Origin: Rachycentron canadum
Lineage: Eukaryota > Chordata > Actinopteri > Carangiformes > Rachycentridae
Direction of reading: 5' to 3'
DNA: 64,000 nucleotides
Assembly (NCBI GenBank): GCA_038496675.1
Contig: CM076656.1
Location: forward strand, 24,574,584 to 24,638,583
Shown here: positions 10,931 to 23,502 of the stretch, piece after piece
How positions within the stretch are numbered: position 1 is the stretch's first letter
How the letters are laid out: the number at the start of each line of letters is the position of its first letter
Program-made: the position numbers and the translations under genes
The notes under the pieces: generated by a model
The model's database searches: none
Seen by the model: the letters and a program-made list of their open reading frames with translations, nothing else
Told to the model about the DNA's origin: nothing

Positions 10931-13900
10931 TCAAGGATAGGTAGCATTCCAAAATACACCGTGTCGATCCAAATGGGATTCATATGATCGTTGCATGGGA
11001 CAGTTTGCCAACAAACTAAGGGCACAAATATCACCTACACACACTCTGAGGGGATTTTATCTGAACTGACCTGAGCACTGAAATGGTCATTTAAATGCAC
11101 ATTCAGTACACTGACATGTAGTTTGTAGGGGCATAGCCTTGTAGCACATAAGCTACCACTATGTACAAAGTCCAAATGGGTAAAAAAAAAAAAGCCAATT
11201 CATATCCAGAAAACAAAGCATTTTGTTTTGCATAACAAGATTTAATAAAACGCTGATTGACGATTACAATTAAAAGTTGAATAAAACCCATATGAAGCCA
11301 AACATGGGCCTTTGATTTGTCCTCCTCTATTCTACATGTATCCTCTCAGTCCTGTAATTCCCTGTTAAGGTCAATTGTTTTACTACCTTGGGCAAGATGT
11401 GACCTGACCTTGAGGGCAAAAAAGTTCATTGCTGACCTTTGAGGAAAGGCTCCTTTGTGGTACACAAAATTACACACTGATAATGTGCCATGAAAAATGG
11501 TCAACAACAAAGTATTCTCATTAAAAATGTCAAATTTCCATAGATAACAATCTGACCAAAAAAAATGTCTCTGTTAGAAGCAAAAACAGCTCTTTTTGTT
11601 CTGCACTGACTGTAGGAAAAAGTGAATAAAACAACGAGATGCATGATGTTTTGGTTGAGAGATCATGCTTTGTTTCATCATGACAGTTATTGTTGCATCG
11701 TCATGAAATCCAAATGAGAGATTGTCTAAAAAAAAAACATGTTGAATAGTAAAAAAAAAAAAAAAAAAAAAGGGGGGGGGCAAAAACCCCAGTTATATGG
11801 GAAGAGAAAATATATCTCTGCTTTCTAATTCATCAAAAAATGTCTCACTAAACAACAAAGGTGAAAGGGCAGCCCATTCCTCACACGTACATGCATGGGT
11901 GTGGCTATGGCATGAGTGACATATACAGGTGCGCCCCCATCCACTTGGGCAGACACCAGAGAACCAATACAATCCAAAAATGTCACCCAAGCCCATCCAA
12001 GCATGCCATTCATTCCCAAATACAGCATTGTTCCAGACACACACACGCACAAAATCAAACCAAAGGAAACATATCAAACTGAACAAATCCACAAAAAGAA
12101 CTAAGTCCAAACAGCATAGACAGTACCAGAGTGCAGCTGTGTTCAACGAAGAGGTGTGCATCAATGCTATTAGATGTTTTTCAGCTATTATTTGTCTCTG
12201 CTTGAATTTTGCCTCCAATCCAAAAGAATGGTGAAAACTGAATAGGGCGAACAGGGCCTGTCTTTTACGGGAACCGTTCAATCAAAGTGTGTCTGATGCT
12301 CTTCTCTCCCTGGGGCTCAGGTCAGCCAATGGACCGGGAGCTGTAGTGGCTGAGTGAATGAGGTTTCCCCACAGGAAGATGTCTCTGTTCACCTTTGGAT
12401 ACCTACACCGTCAGGCCGATGTGGAAACTAGGACCAGCCACGTGTCAAATGCTGGTAACTTTTGGCCTTGGTTGGCCAGTGAACTCTGAAATATACTAAT
12501 CACTGAGCACACAAAAACCTCCTTGCTTAAAGGCTTCTTGGTACTAGGGCACTACGAAATGAATGATAGGTAATCAGACGACAATTTGGAAAAGAAGGAC
12601 ACTGCAACGCCGGGGGAAAGTCTACCCGTCAACAGCATGCACCCTGTGTCTGACACGCAGGTAAATTAAGTCTTTGGTTACAGCAGAAGATCAAGAGCTC
12701 AAGGTCAGTTGATACTACAGCACATTTCACTCTATCCTGGGGGAGAAAATTATACGTCTTAAAACCCAGAGGACACTTTTGGGGACAACATTAACTAAAT
12801 GTCAGTGTCACATGCAAATGAGCTGCACTATCATTAAGTAGACACAGGCCTGTATGAGATGACTGAATGTTCAAGTGGACTGTGATCATGTCAATGCTCT
12901 CACAAGCTCTGTGTGTGTGTAAGTGTGTGGCACCCTCTCTTATCCTACCATTAAAAAGTAGTGCCAGTGAAAGAAAATAAAGAATCCCAATTGCATGGAC
13001 AGGCTCCTCATTCACAGAGCCCAGCCGGCCCATTTGGAAAATAAACCAAACATATACCTTTCATTTGGACGACTAACAACATATAATCTTGTTTCAAGCC
13101 CCAATGTGGAGAGAAAGACAAGAAGCCTTACAGTGGACGAGGTGAGAAGCAGTCGAGATAGAACGCCAGAGTACTGCACTAACGCTAATAGTGGGCGGTG
13201 TTGTGGAGGGATTTGTGCCAAAAAACAGAGGTCAGAAGGTGGACATTATCGGCCATTTTGGTGAGGCAGTTTTTGCTGCCCCAAAATGAAGGGGGAAGCC
13301 AAAATAATGTGCAGCCTTTAGTGTCACCTTGAAGCTGAGATTACACCCTCTTGCTGCCTGAGGACACAGGCGCAGTATGGAGATCCTTTAGTCACACTTG
13401 CTGGGTGAGGCCTACGGCATTTACATATAAGCTGTAGGGGTTGGCCTGTATTAACATACCTTGCCTGCGCCAGTGCTAAACAGTCACTATGGGTGGCTCA
13501 TCAAAATGGAAATTATTACCTAAAGGAAACTGACAGGGATAATGGCAGGGGTATCTAATAATAGCAAGCAGTGAATTGAAGGGATTTCAGAGTGTATCAC
13601 TTTTTTTTTTCCTTTTTTTTTTTGTGCATTGTCTTATAGGTAGACGACAAGCAGCCAAACGATAATACAAGTATGTCCCCTCACTGCGGTGATCCCTTCA
13701 GTGAATCATATCAGTCGGATTGTGTATTCATGTATTTGCATTTGAATAAAAGGTAATGAAACTTTGGTTTTGTATGAAAAAGAAGTGCAATTCTGAACAT
13801 CTTTTTTTTTTTTTTTTGGTGCTGTTTAACTTCAGGACTCCTTGAGACAAACATCTAATAGAGATGGCAGGATTTTGCTTTGGCCAGTGAGAACATAAGG

Positions 13901-16262
13901 TGTAATCTAGCTTTCTTTCCCAACGTCACACACAAATGCATAGCAGGACATGCAAGCACATTCAAAGTCAGGCAGATACCATAGTAGAAGGCCAAACAGG
14001 CACATGCGTACATAACAGCACAGTCTTTCTGCATCAGTGATATTCATAAGACTTGGACTTATCAGGGCCGAATGTAGACACAGTCAGGTTTTCAGTATGT
14101 TCTGGTTCTTTCGGCTGGATTGTGCCATACTTTGTGGACACTATCTCATGGAGGGCAGCAACGACAGAGAACTGACTGGCATTTTTTTTTTTTTTTTTTT
14201 GCAAACTCTGCTGTTTACAATTACAGATAAAATGCCTTTTGACAGCCAATTGGTGCATATGAGAGTTGGAAATGAAACCCTCATTTGCATTTGGAATAAG
14301 TGCTAGATCAGAAGGGATGATTATATATATATTTGAGTAATGACTTGCCTTGGTGCGAAGAGAAATGGCAGTGATGTGGTAAACTGGGGCAAAAATATAT
14401 CAGCTGTATTCTACATCTTCTCAAAAGTTGGCTAACTTTGAATAGTTTTGAGGGGGGACGTCTTGCTAATGTTTTGGGCATTATTGTGGCTCATCACGCT
14501 CTCTCATTGGCTTGTGTCTATTCAGTAGGTAAAGCGTAACTGTAAAGGTACCTTCATGCAAGATATGCATGGGATACAGAGAGGAGACTTGGTTAAAATA
14601 GGCAAATTGGGTTCTGGGTGTTGCTAAAGAAAAACATATGCTCATATACGGAGGCGTAGTCATTTTCAGATACTTTCCAGAGATCAGCCTAATCCCATGG
14701 AGATCAGCACCCTTCGACAGCCACGCATACAAAAACTGCCTCTCCCAAACGACAAGAGCGACAGAGAGAATTTCTAATCTCCTGTACCTGATCCACCCAG
14801 ACTTGTTGAGCCACATCTAATACCCCTCGCCCCAAAACTGTGGTTCCTTCCAAGAAACGTGCCTCTTATGTTTTCATGAGACTGATGCGGCTGTAAAATT
14901 TACAGGCAAGTTCACTGGACCAGGCGACACAAGATTCAATATAGATGGGATTCAGCTGGATATGTCGTGGGAAACCTGGCGCATACGCTGACACTTATAT
15001 TTAAGTGAAACATCTTGAGCGATAACAGGAAGTTAGTGCAAAGCCAGCTGCAACGTAAATGAGTGAAGGCCACTTGCATTGACCTCCATTTCACTTAGCA
15101 TTTTTTTCTCATTATTGTTGTAAGATTACAGCATGAATGCTTAAGAAAAGCTAATTGTTGTCCAGTTTGAGAATCTTTATTACTTTAGTCATGTCAACCT
15201 GAAAATCAATTCTATTCTATGAATGCGTGGGTGCGTGTGTACAAGGGAATGGGCGCTTTTGAATAATAAATCACAATTTGATTGAATGTCATGACTGCAA
15301 GGGAACACAAACAGCAGTCACTCTACAAAACCAATCACATCTAGCTGCCGCCATTTGAAAATAAAAGTCTCTTTGAGCTCCTGCTAAGCAACAGCAAATG
15401 TGATGTTGAAGTCATTATATAGTTATTGATCCACACAACTGTAAATGGCATCCTTGAATGGCTGCCTGAATCACCATGGAACCCAATCAGGCCCAATCAG
15501 GTCTAATTTTTTCAGTAATGGATCGCTACACACAAGATGACAGGAACACTGGCTGCATACACACTTATTATTTCATTCGGCATTTGCATTTGCACTCCGA
15601 GACTCAAGAAGCAGAGCAGCATCATTTTTGAAAAAGGAACACAAATCTCACAAACAAATGAACCACAAAAAGACAAACATTTTTTAAACTGGAAATCAGA
15701 TTAGGAACAGAACTGAAATAATAGGAAAACACACAAACACAACACCAACCACAACACAAAAAATAAACTGAACAAAGGAAAGCCAAAAGAAAAAGGTTTG
15801 TATCAGGGGGAAACACTCGTGGAGAAACCAAGGACAGAGAAGGAATCAATTGAACAAAACACAGGGAATGCAGAAAGAAAAAGACCATCATGGCCAAAGG
15901 GATTCTGTACAGGCATGCGAGCGCAGTTACATTCTCCCATCATGCAACAGGTCCAGTTATTTCCACGTGCTGGGTTTCCATGACAACACGTGCAAGGAAG
16001 CTTTTAGGTGCAGAAGCAATACCAAAGGATGCAAAACGAGAAAAGGCCCCACAATGCAAACATAAAAGTAAATTAACAAGACCCGAGCTACTCGGGTTTG
16101 CTTTCATCATTTCTTCCTTGGAAATAAAGAAAAAAATTCTTTCATAATCATTTAGCAGTTTGGATTAACTGATTAGTATTTGTTCAAATTAGTAATGAAT
16201 CGAGCTCTGTAATAGGCAAATACAGCTAAAATTTTTCAACATGTTGAATTTTTTTTTTTCAA

Positions 16263-16295
16263 ATGTGGGTTAAAAAAAGTAAAAAAGAAAAAACA
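16263..16295 (-). promoter_or_regulatory. ptprs: U-rich tract downstream of the meB donor
   Basis: In the transcript, the weak donor gttggt is followed by gtgttttttc, ttttttac and ttttttta. U-rich tracts after weak donors are known TIA1-type enhancer sites. The role here is inferred. Confidence 0.45.
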
Positions 16296-16302
16296 CACCA
16301 AC

Positions 16303-16314
16303 CTTCTCGAAGCT
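16303..16314 (-). CDS. ptprs: ptprs microexon meB (ELRE)
   Basis: This is a 12-nt exon, AGCTTCGAGAAG, with acceptor catccctcag and donor |gttggt. In phase 1 it encodes E-L-R-E, the known four-residue meB insert between Ig2 and Ig3. In the family, meB lengthens and loosens the Ig2-Ig3 linker and is needed for several synaptic partners. The donor departs from consensus at positions +3 to +5. The transcript just downstream is very U-rich (16263-16295 on the minus strand). A TTCTGCATC motif lies about 21-29 nt upstream of the exon (16335-16343). Both fit a regulated, neuron-specific microexon, though regulation is inferred. Confidence 0.92.
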
Positions 16315-16334
16315 CTGAGGGATGTAAAGGGGTT

Positions 16335-16343
16335 GATGCAGAA
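16335..16343 (-). promoter_or_regulatory. ptprs: UGC motif upstream of meB
   Basis: TTCTGCATC lies 21-29 nt before the 12-nt exon on the transcript strand. UGC elements in this position recruit SRRM4 (nSR100) to neuronal microexons. The match is short, so this is tentative. Confidence 0.35.
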
Positions 16344-18112
16344 CACAATGACATGAGGAGAAGAGAAAAATAGGGGAAACACAGAGAGAGTAAAAAAAGC
16401 CACCTCAAGGTGTTTAGCTGCAGCTACATTTCCCTTTTCTTTAATCTTTTTTTTCCTCCTTTTCCCTCGTCCCTGCTATCAGTGACACCCGTCTTAAAAG
16501 TACACTTGCCTGCCCCACCCCACCCCCCACACCCCCCACTTAAATAAACTTTGAACCAAAACAATCAGATTCACCCCAGTGGCCGCACTGTCGCCTGGTA
16601 AGAAAAATATAGTGAGATGCCACTGGAGTCAAATCAAGCGTACCATACTCATAATTCAAAATTTCACAAGCTCCTTATAGCCACAAGGACAGGCTCCTGT
16701 GGTGGCTGTATTTGCTTTTGTTAGAGAAGGAAACCAAATAAAGAGAAAATAAAGAAAAACTAATGAAAGATAGAAAAGAAAAAAAGACACAGTTTGGGCT
16801 GAAATTAGCAGCTGCAGTTCAAGACAGTTACAGTAAATGTTGTTAGGAGCCAATCAGTAGCGCTGTCATTATGGTTTCTGTCTGCTCAGTTTGCCCTGGG
16901 AAAGTGCATCCAATTTATATTCAATTTAGGACTGTTGTCGTTGTCGTTTTGTCTTTTCTTTTTTTGAAGAGCGATCCCTACCACAGCTGCTAATCTCGAG
17001 TGCATTTCGCTTTGTGAACAAAACATAGTCAACATCAAGTATCAGAATCGATTGACAAAAGTTAACTGAAAACAGACAAAGGTTGACACCATCAAGGCAT
17101 AACAAGTGTGTTACATAGTGTGAAAGTACCTGAGTAATTATGACCCTTGTGTACTCTTTTAAAAGCATGCTGATGGAGCCAGTGTTCATGGAGATTGCAT
17201 GAATTGTTGGGAATGATATCTGCAGTGTGTCTCTGACCAGGGAAGCTACTAAATATCCCAGTGCTGTGTCAACAGTGTTCCCAGTATAACTATTTAGTGA
17301 TTCCTGTAGAGCGCTTGATTATAATTTGCACGCACCCTTTAATTTCTGCCGATGCTGTACATGAGCAAGGTGGGTAGCTACTTGACATTAAGTGTTACTG
17401 CATCACACCGGAGACAGCATGAGCCTCCAGGATGAATGCTGGCAAGAAGACACACACTAATCTTGATGAACTATTTTTTACTGCCTGCTCCTCACTGTTG
17501 AATTTTTCTTCCCTATGCTGCTACTTCACAGGGTATGATAATAGCAATAATAATGAAAAAGCAGCTCCCTGACCCATTTTATAATGTCAGAGTAGTGAAT
17601 TATTTATTGGGAACAAAGTTATTTGGTACACAGCAGAGGGAACAAACTGAGTAGATACCGAGGCATCTTTATTTAATATGCACAATATAAATAATACATG
17701 TCAAAAATGCATCTGCTTCAATTTATTAAAGCTCCCTCAACTGGGATTCATTGCCATTTAACATTAGTGGTAGAGGGTAGGCTTTTGTCTTCATTGCCTG
17801 TTTCCTATGAAACTCAGCATCCTCTCTGACTGATTGTTTTTCATATCTCCACTTTGCTGGAACATGCCAGCCAAAATTACTACTGACTGTAAAAGGCTTT
17901 AAAGATAATACCCCAAAGCACAAACGGGGGAATACTATGGATTTATGCTCCAGAACACCATGAAGAAAAGTAGAGGAGGTATACTATTTATAATCTATGC
18001 CACAGAGCATTTTCTGTGCAATACAGAGCAGCTGACTGTGTTAACAGTCGTTTTCTATTAATTTCCCACAAGGAAAAACCCCCCAAAAATCTGGAGAAGG
18101 CTAAGGGGTTGA

Positions 18113-18157
18113 GATTTTGATTGGTGGCCATTAATACCTCGCCACCCAATCAAAATC
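18113..18157. repeat. inverted repeat / hairpin
   Basis: The arms gattttgattggtggc (18113-18128) and gccacccaatcaaaatc (18141-18157) pair over 16 positions with a one-base bulge around a 12-nt loop. It lies in the intron upstream of meB. Confidence 0.9.
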
Positions 18158-18702
18158 GAGACTTACCGTTTTGCTCCTGTACCTGAAAAAAACTAATCAA
18201 AAAGAAGTCCTTCCTGACTCTTTTTGGGTTCCATAAGTTTGACGAAGAGGGGAAACATTTTATCGGGAACACAATTACAGGTAGAAGGCGTCTTACAACC
18301 GTTAGAGTAAAGACATACGGCTTGTTGTGCTACACATTTCCTTCCGAGTGAGTAGGGGAGGGCATTGAAAGACAAAATGGAGCATAACATCATAACAGAG
18401 AAGAACATTAGTTGGTCAATTATAGTTTTACATTTGGAAGTTTCAGTGCACATGAAATTACATTTATGGGCAGGCAATACTATCAATGCTAAAAGATTTA
18501 TATTACTCCGGTAACACTATTTTGCAAAATACATTTTGTGCATATACAGCTGGGCTAGAATGGAAGCAATTATCATTTGTTAAGCTCAACAGTAATGCCA
18601 CTTAAAGCTGAGCTGCACTGTGCATTTTAGTTAGAAAGGGTGGATGTTTTTTTTTTTGTTTTTTTTTTTCTGGCCTGGCTCTGGGGCCGGGTTGCTCCCT
18701 AC

Positions 18703-18813
18703 CTCGCACATAAAGGTTAGCAGGGGACGAGTAGCGCACGCCTTCCACATTAGACGCCACGCACTCGTACTTCCCCTGGTCTGTCTCCTCGCTGTTCTCG
18801 ATCTGCAAGGCAC
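18703..18813 (-). CDS. ptprs: ptprs exon: Ig2 domain, second half
   Basis: This 111-nt exon encodes about residues 169-205: GALQIENSEETDQG, then the second Ig2 cysteine in KYECVASN, then VEGVRYSSPANLYVR. The acceptor is catttcccag and the donor is CGAG|gtaggg. Entry and exit are phase 1. The exit G joins microexon meB to give E-L-R-E, or joins the Ig3 exon directly to give VRRVPPRF. The residues VEG replace the SAG seen in mammalian paralogues, a mild substitution. About 33-58 nt beyond the donor the transcript carries two A-runs (18644-18669), the only odd feature near it. Confidence 0.95.
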
Positions 18814-21800
18814 CTGGGAAATGACAAGATCCAACAAAGACCAAAAGGGAGAGGGCGGGGAGGGAGAGAAAAAGAGAAGAGAGGGAGAGAAAGCAGGGAG
18901 GAAATGATTAGTCAACCTGTCAGTGACAGTGCATGAAGGAGTCAGACAATCTTCTTAATGGAGGGTATCTTGAATTTCTCAAGACCATTTCATCAAGAAC
19001 TGTTTCTCTCTGCGGTGCTAATGCAGATTGCTGTGACAAACTGGGTTTCTCTCCAACCTCAGCCACACACAGATAAAAGAGTTGGTATTGAATAAATGAA
19101 AATGTGGACTAAACCAGTCGCACTGGATTTGTAGTTATGTTGGTGTATGTAACTTATGTAAGACATGAGAGCTCTTCAAATAAAAAGACTGAAATAAGGA
19201 CAAAGGAAGGATGTAAATGTTGGGTGTTGAGATGGTCCTGAGTGAGATTATCAAATTCTCCTTTGTGTAGCACTCACTCAGGGAGCGCCTGTGTGCGCTG
19301 GGGGAAGAAGGTCATGGGAAACTATCCTCACATACAGTTCATGTCCAAATGAAGGCTGGTGCATAAAGATGCAGCTGAAAGAATTAAACTGTGCAAAAAC
19401 CTCTCATCACAATTAAGAGCTAGTTTATCCTCACATTAAATCCACTCATTTGTGTTCTTTTACTTGTTAGTGACGCACTTTGTTTGAAATTTGAAGATCT
19501 AATGCATTCATTCACTTTTTTTTTTTTTTAAAGTTATACTGTTTTTTAGGAACCAAACTGATCGTATTTCCATCCACGTTCTTCAGGTTTTTCCTCTTAT
19601 ATATGTGCAAATAAACTCAACCTAAATGCTTGGCAACAGCAATGGAGAAGGGACGTGGGGGGACGGAGGAGGGAGGTGAAACAACGGGCGTCGGATCATT
19701 CCTCGTTAGAGCGCTGTTGACGGCACTTCCTGATGATATCATTAGGGCTTCTGGCTGGCTCAGCAGACAGATTGCAGCCCAGGCCTCCCTGACAAACACA
19801 GCACCATCGCTCGTTAGCATTTAGCCAGGAAGCATCAATACGCCAGCCGCTGCCCAGGATGCTTTGTAATATACCATAACCTACTCCATCACATCAGCAA
19901 GCGGAGTGAACACAGTGTTGTACAAGGCTGCTATTCTGGAACATTGGTCTAATAACACTGTTCAGCTGTTGCACAAATGACACTATCGATCCCGCTTAAT
20001 TATAAAGATTAGTCACGCTTCCACCTTGGACACGGCCTAATACTCTAAGAGTATTTTACACCTCGGAGTCAGTACAAAGATATCTACGCCTAAAAACAGA
20101 AAACAGACCTGAAGCTACAACAATCTATACACTATTCTTTTTTTTTTTTTTCTTCTCTGCATTTCCCTCTTTTCCTCAGATCATTCCCATCCCCCAGAGG
20201 GAGCTGTTCCTGGCACGTAGCTCGTGGACCAAATGAAAACGTCTACCTGCGGAGTGCAGGTGGTGGAGGCTTTGCTCCGCGTTTACGCAGAGATGTGATT
20301 TGGATCTGTTTGATGTGTGCTTGGAACAGCAAATGCCAGCCGGGTGGCAGGTGGGTTGGAATGTGCTCTGAAGCCCAGCTCCTCAACACAAGGGAGACCA
20401 CAAAGTGCGGACTGTGTGAAGTTCAACTCCAGGTGGACGGTTCCAGGAAGCTCTGCCAGCGGATCGTCAGCCTCGGTCCCTGTGCTGAATTATAAAATCT
20501 CTGCAAGGCTAAACTTGAAGCTGGTGCATGTTTGTTTTTTTAAGCTTCATAAATAATAATGTTGAAGGGTGGTGAACCAAAGCCTCCTTTTTTGTTGACT
20601 GTTACCAAACTGTTAAATCGCAAGAAATGTTCTATAGTTCATATGTTTTCATTCCATCTCTGCAGATCCAAATACAAATGTCTCAATCTAAAAATAAAAC
20701 TGAACAAATGTCATCTGAAGGTCAACAAAACACAACCAGCAACATGCAGAGGGTGACAGATAATGAGCCAAACAACATTAATTGAGAGCCAATTAAAACC
20801 AACATTGGCTGCTGTGAATTGTACCTCCTGGCGAAAGAGAGAAAAACAGAGGAAACTTTGAAGGGATAGAGTGAGTTTCATCTGTTCCCGCCAGCTTTGG
20901 TGGAGGCTCCTTGCTAGGTGGCATTATCTTTTGTTTCCAATCCCCTACTGGCTTCATTACATATTCTTGCTATTATTTCAAAGTGGAACTGTGAAGAACA
21001 CATAAATACTCCCTCCACTTGCGGCACACAGAGAGAGGGAGAACAAGTGAGGTGGGAAAAGAGGCGAGGAAGAAAAAAGGCAGGGAAGAGAAGCAGAGAA
21101 GTGATAGAGAGGAGGCAAGAGAAAAAACCGTAGAGGAAGAATGAGAGAGAAGGAGGAAAGGAGGTTTATTCTTATTCCTATATCATATTTCCTATTTTCT
21201 GGCTTAACTGTCTGGAAGGCAGGGAAAAGAAAATATAAAACGAAGTTTGACTCCGACATTATTCCTGCCCTTGTGAAAATCTAGGTGAGTTCCAATTTAG
21301 TGATTCACATCGGAAAATTAATTACAACAACAATAAAATACTGATGAATGTAATTGTACAGGCTGGATATGATTTAGATGTGCATGAGCTAATGTTCGAT
21401 GAAGGAACAGAGGAGAGACGGAGGCAGAGGAAGGCGGGAGAGCACAGAAGAAATCACAACTACTTTCTATTTTGAGATGCTTTGTGTTCCTCTCTCTGCT
21501 AGATTCACACACAGTGGAGATGCAATGTCCTGCTGGTGTTTCATGTGTTGTGCTTCACATATCTGTCGTGTCCATTTCCACTTTCTTCCTCTCGTCCCAT
21601 CTTTGTCTTTTGTAAACAAAGAAGTTCATTCAAATGAATCTATCCCATTCATTTAATAAATAATTTCTTCAACACATTAAAAAAGTCTTTTTTTGACCAC
21701 GATAATATTTAATATTAGCATTTAAAGAGATCAGACGTCTAAATCCAAATGAACCCTCTTTGACATCCTATCTCCAGAAGCAGCATGCACATGCATGTGT

Positions 21801-23480
21801 GCACACAGAACGAACCCCACCCTTTGAAAACCCTTGTCACCAGCATGCATCTCTTTCCTGCCATTTCCTTTTGTCTAGCTTTGAAAGTGACTGCACTCTC
21901 CGTGTTTTGCATAATTGTGCTCCTGCCTGTGGCTCACCAGAGCGCGAGTGGCCATTGGCATTTTTTTTTTTTTTTTGGCTTTTATCAGAAATAAAGGAAA
22001 CACAAGGAATGAAATAAATGCTGAAAATTATCTTTCAAAAGCACAATGAAAAGCACAGCTCAGTCTGTTCACAGAATGGGAATTTACTGATAGAGACTCA
22101 GACCCGGTGGAAAAAAGACAATTTACAGTGTTGCTCATAAAACAACCATACTGTGCTTATGAAGCAAGACCTATGCGGGGCCTAATGGTGTGCCCTTCCT
22201 GTCTCCAGCTATGAAGTCTTATCACAAACACAACAATTGCAGTAACTACCACAGACCAACTTGTTTTCCTTGATTTCATTAGAAAAAGACAAAAAACAGT
22301 TCATTCCTGGTGTCAGGAATAATCAGCTTTTCTACTTTTACTTGATGTTGCAGTTACAAATATGTTCTTTGCAGCTTCAGCAGAAAAGATAATATTTGTT
22401 GTATAAAATATTTAATCTTTCACAAACTAATAACATTTATTTTATTTTATATTGCACTATTGCTGCTTTATCTTGCTCAAGGACACTTAAACGGGACACA
22501 GGAAAGTTGAAGGACATTATGTGAGCCTAGTGGAAAAAAAGTTAACCTAAGACTGGACAACATCCTGGGACAGGACGGTCTCTCAATCCACTCAGTGAAC
22601 CACAGACAGCACCGCCCCTGCTGAGTAATAATTCATGTTTTTCTGGGTCAGAGGAGGAAAGTGTTTTTTCTCTTTGTCTTACTTCACGATATAACCAGCA
22701 CCACTGGGATCCAAAAGAAGAAAACAGTCAAATCAAGTCAATGATAATAATGAAATCACCTCCACGTGGACCAATTAGTCACCATCTAAGTCAAAGTGAC
22801 CCTACCTGCACACCAACACTCACCACCTCCAATCTCCACTGCCGCCCGCTCCTGGCTGTCTTGCAGCATGTTCTCTGCCTTCATCCATTCAATAATGGTG
22901 GCTGTAATGGGCAGCGGGTCTAGGACATTTGTCCCAGCTGTGACAGCTGCCCTGGTTAACAGCACTGCCTGCCGCAGGGTGGTCTGAAGAGGAGTGTTGA
23001 GGGGCGAGTGTGATAATAAAGAAGACTGCCAGGGCACCATTCAACGAATACCTGCCTATGAAGGCCGATGTGGATTCTGGGACAGGGATTCTCGTTCAGA
23101 GGTGAGTGGATATGTTGTAGAAATCTTTGGCGTGTTACAATTTCAGCATTTTCTTATCAAAGTTTTGAGAAGATTTAGATATTTCACAAAGACAGGGCTG
23201 CATATCTGAGATGTTTCACTACAGTTAAAATAAAACAATTCCTTAAGGGTTTTCAATGCACTTCCTGTAGCTGCAGACGAGCAGGAAATATATTTAGCAA
23301 AACATCAATATTCACAAACCTATATATAAATGTAATTTCAGTTTTAGACTAGGTTGTTGTGGACCGACAAGATGAGGAGGAAAAGATTGTAAGTGTGGAG
23401 GAAATCAGAAAACATATAAGAAAAGGAAAAACGAAAAGGGTTCGAAATTGAGCATCATTCATGAGAGGTGCAGTGAACAA

Positions 23481-23502
23481 GAGAGAGAGAGAGAGAGAGA
23501 GG
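23481..23502. repeat. (GA)n microsatellite
   Basis: About eleven GA units within a longer purine-rich tract (23470-23600). Confidence 0.95.

Larger units (their letters stand above)
8448..16302 (-). other. ptprs: ptprs intron between meB and Ig3
   Basis: A 7.9-kb intron. Its downstream half (about 9300-10600) is purine-rich on the plus strand, so pyrimidine-rich in the transcript, with imperfect GACA motifs. It also holds the TG plus G-run block at 10811-10930 and many A/T homopolymers (11751-11771, 14182-14200). No coding exon was recognised. A 162-codon open frame at 11793-12281 (minus) resembles no protein known to me. Confidence 0.75.
16315..18702 (-). other. ptprs: ptprs intron between Ig2 and meB
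   Basis: A 2.4-kb intron. It holds a G-rich block in the transcript at 16513-16537, an inverted repeat at 18113-18157, and A-runs just after the donor. No coding exon was seen. Confidence 0.8.

Noticed and set aside
11793..12281. 162-codon minus-strand open frame
   Set aside because: There is no domain or splice context and it is rich in Cys/Phe/Leu from T-rich sequence. It fits no LAR-family exon.
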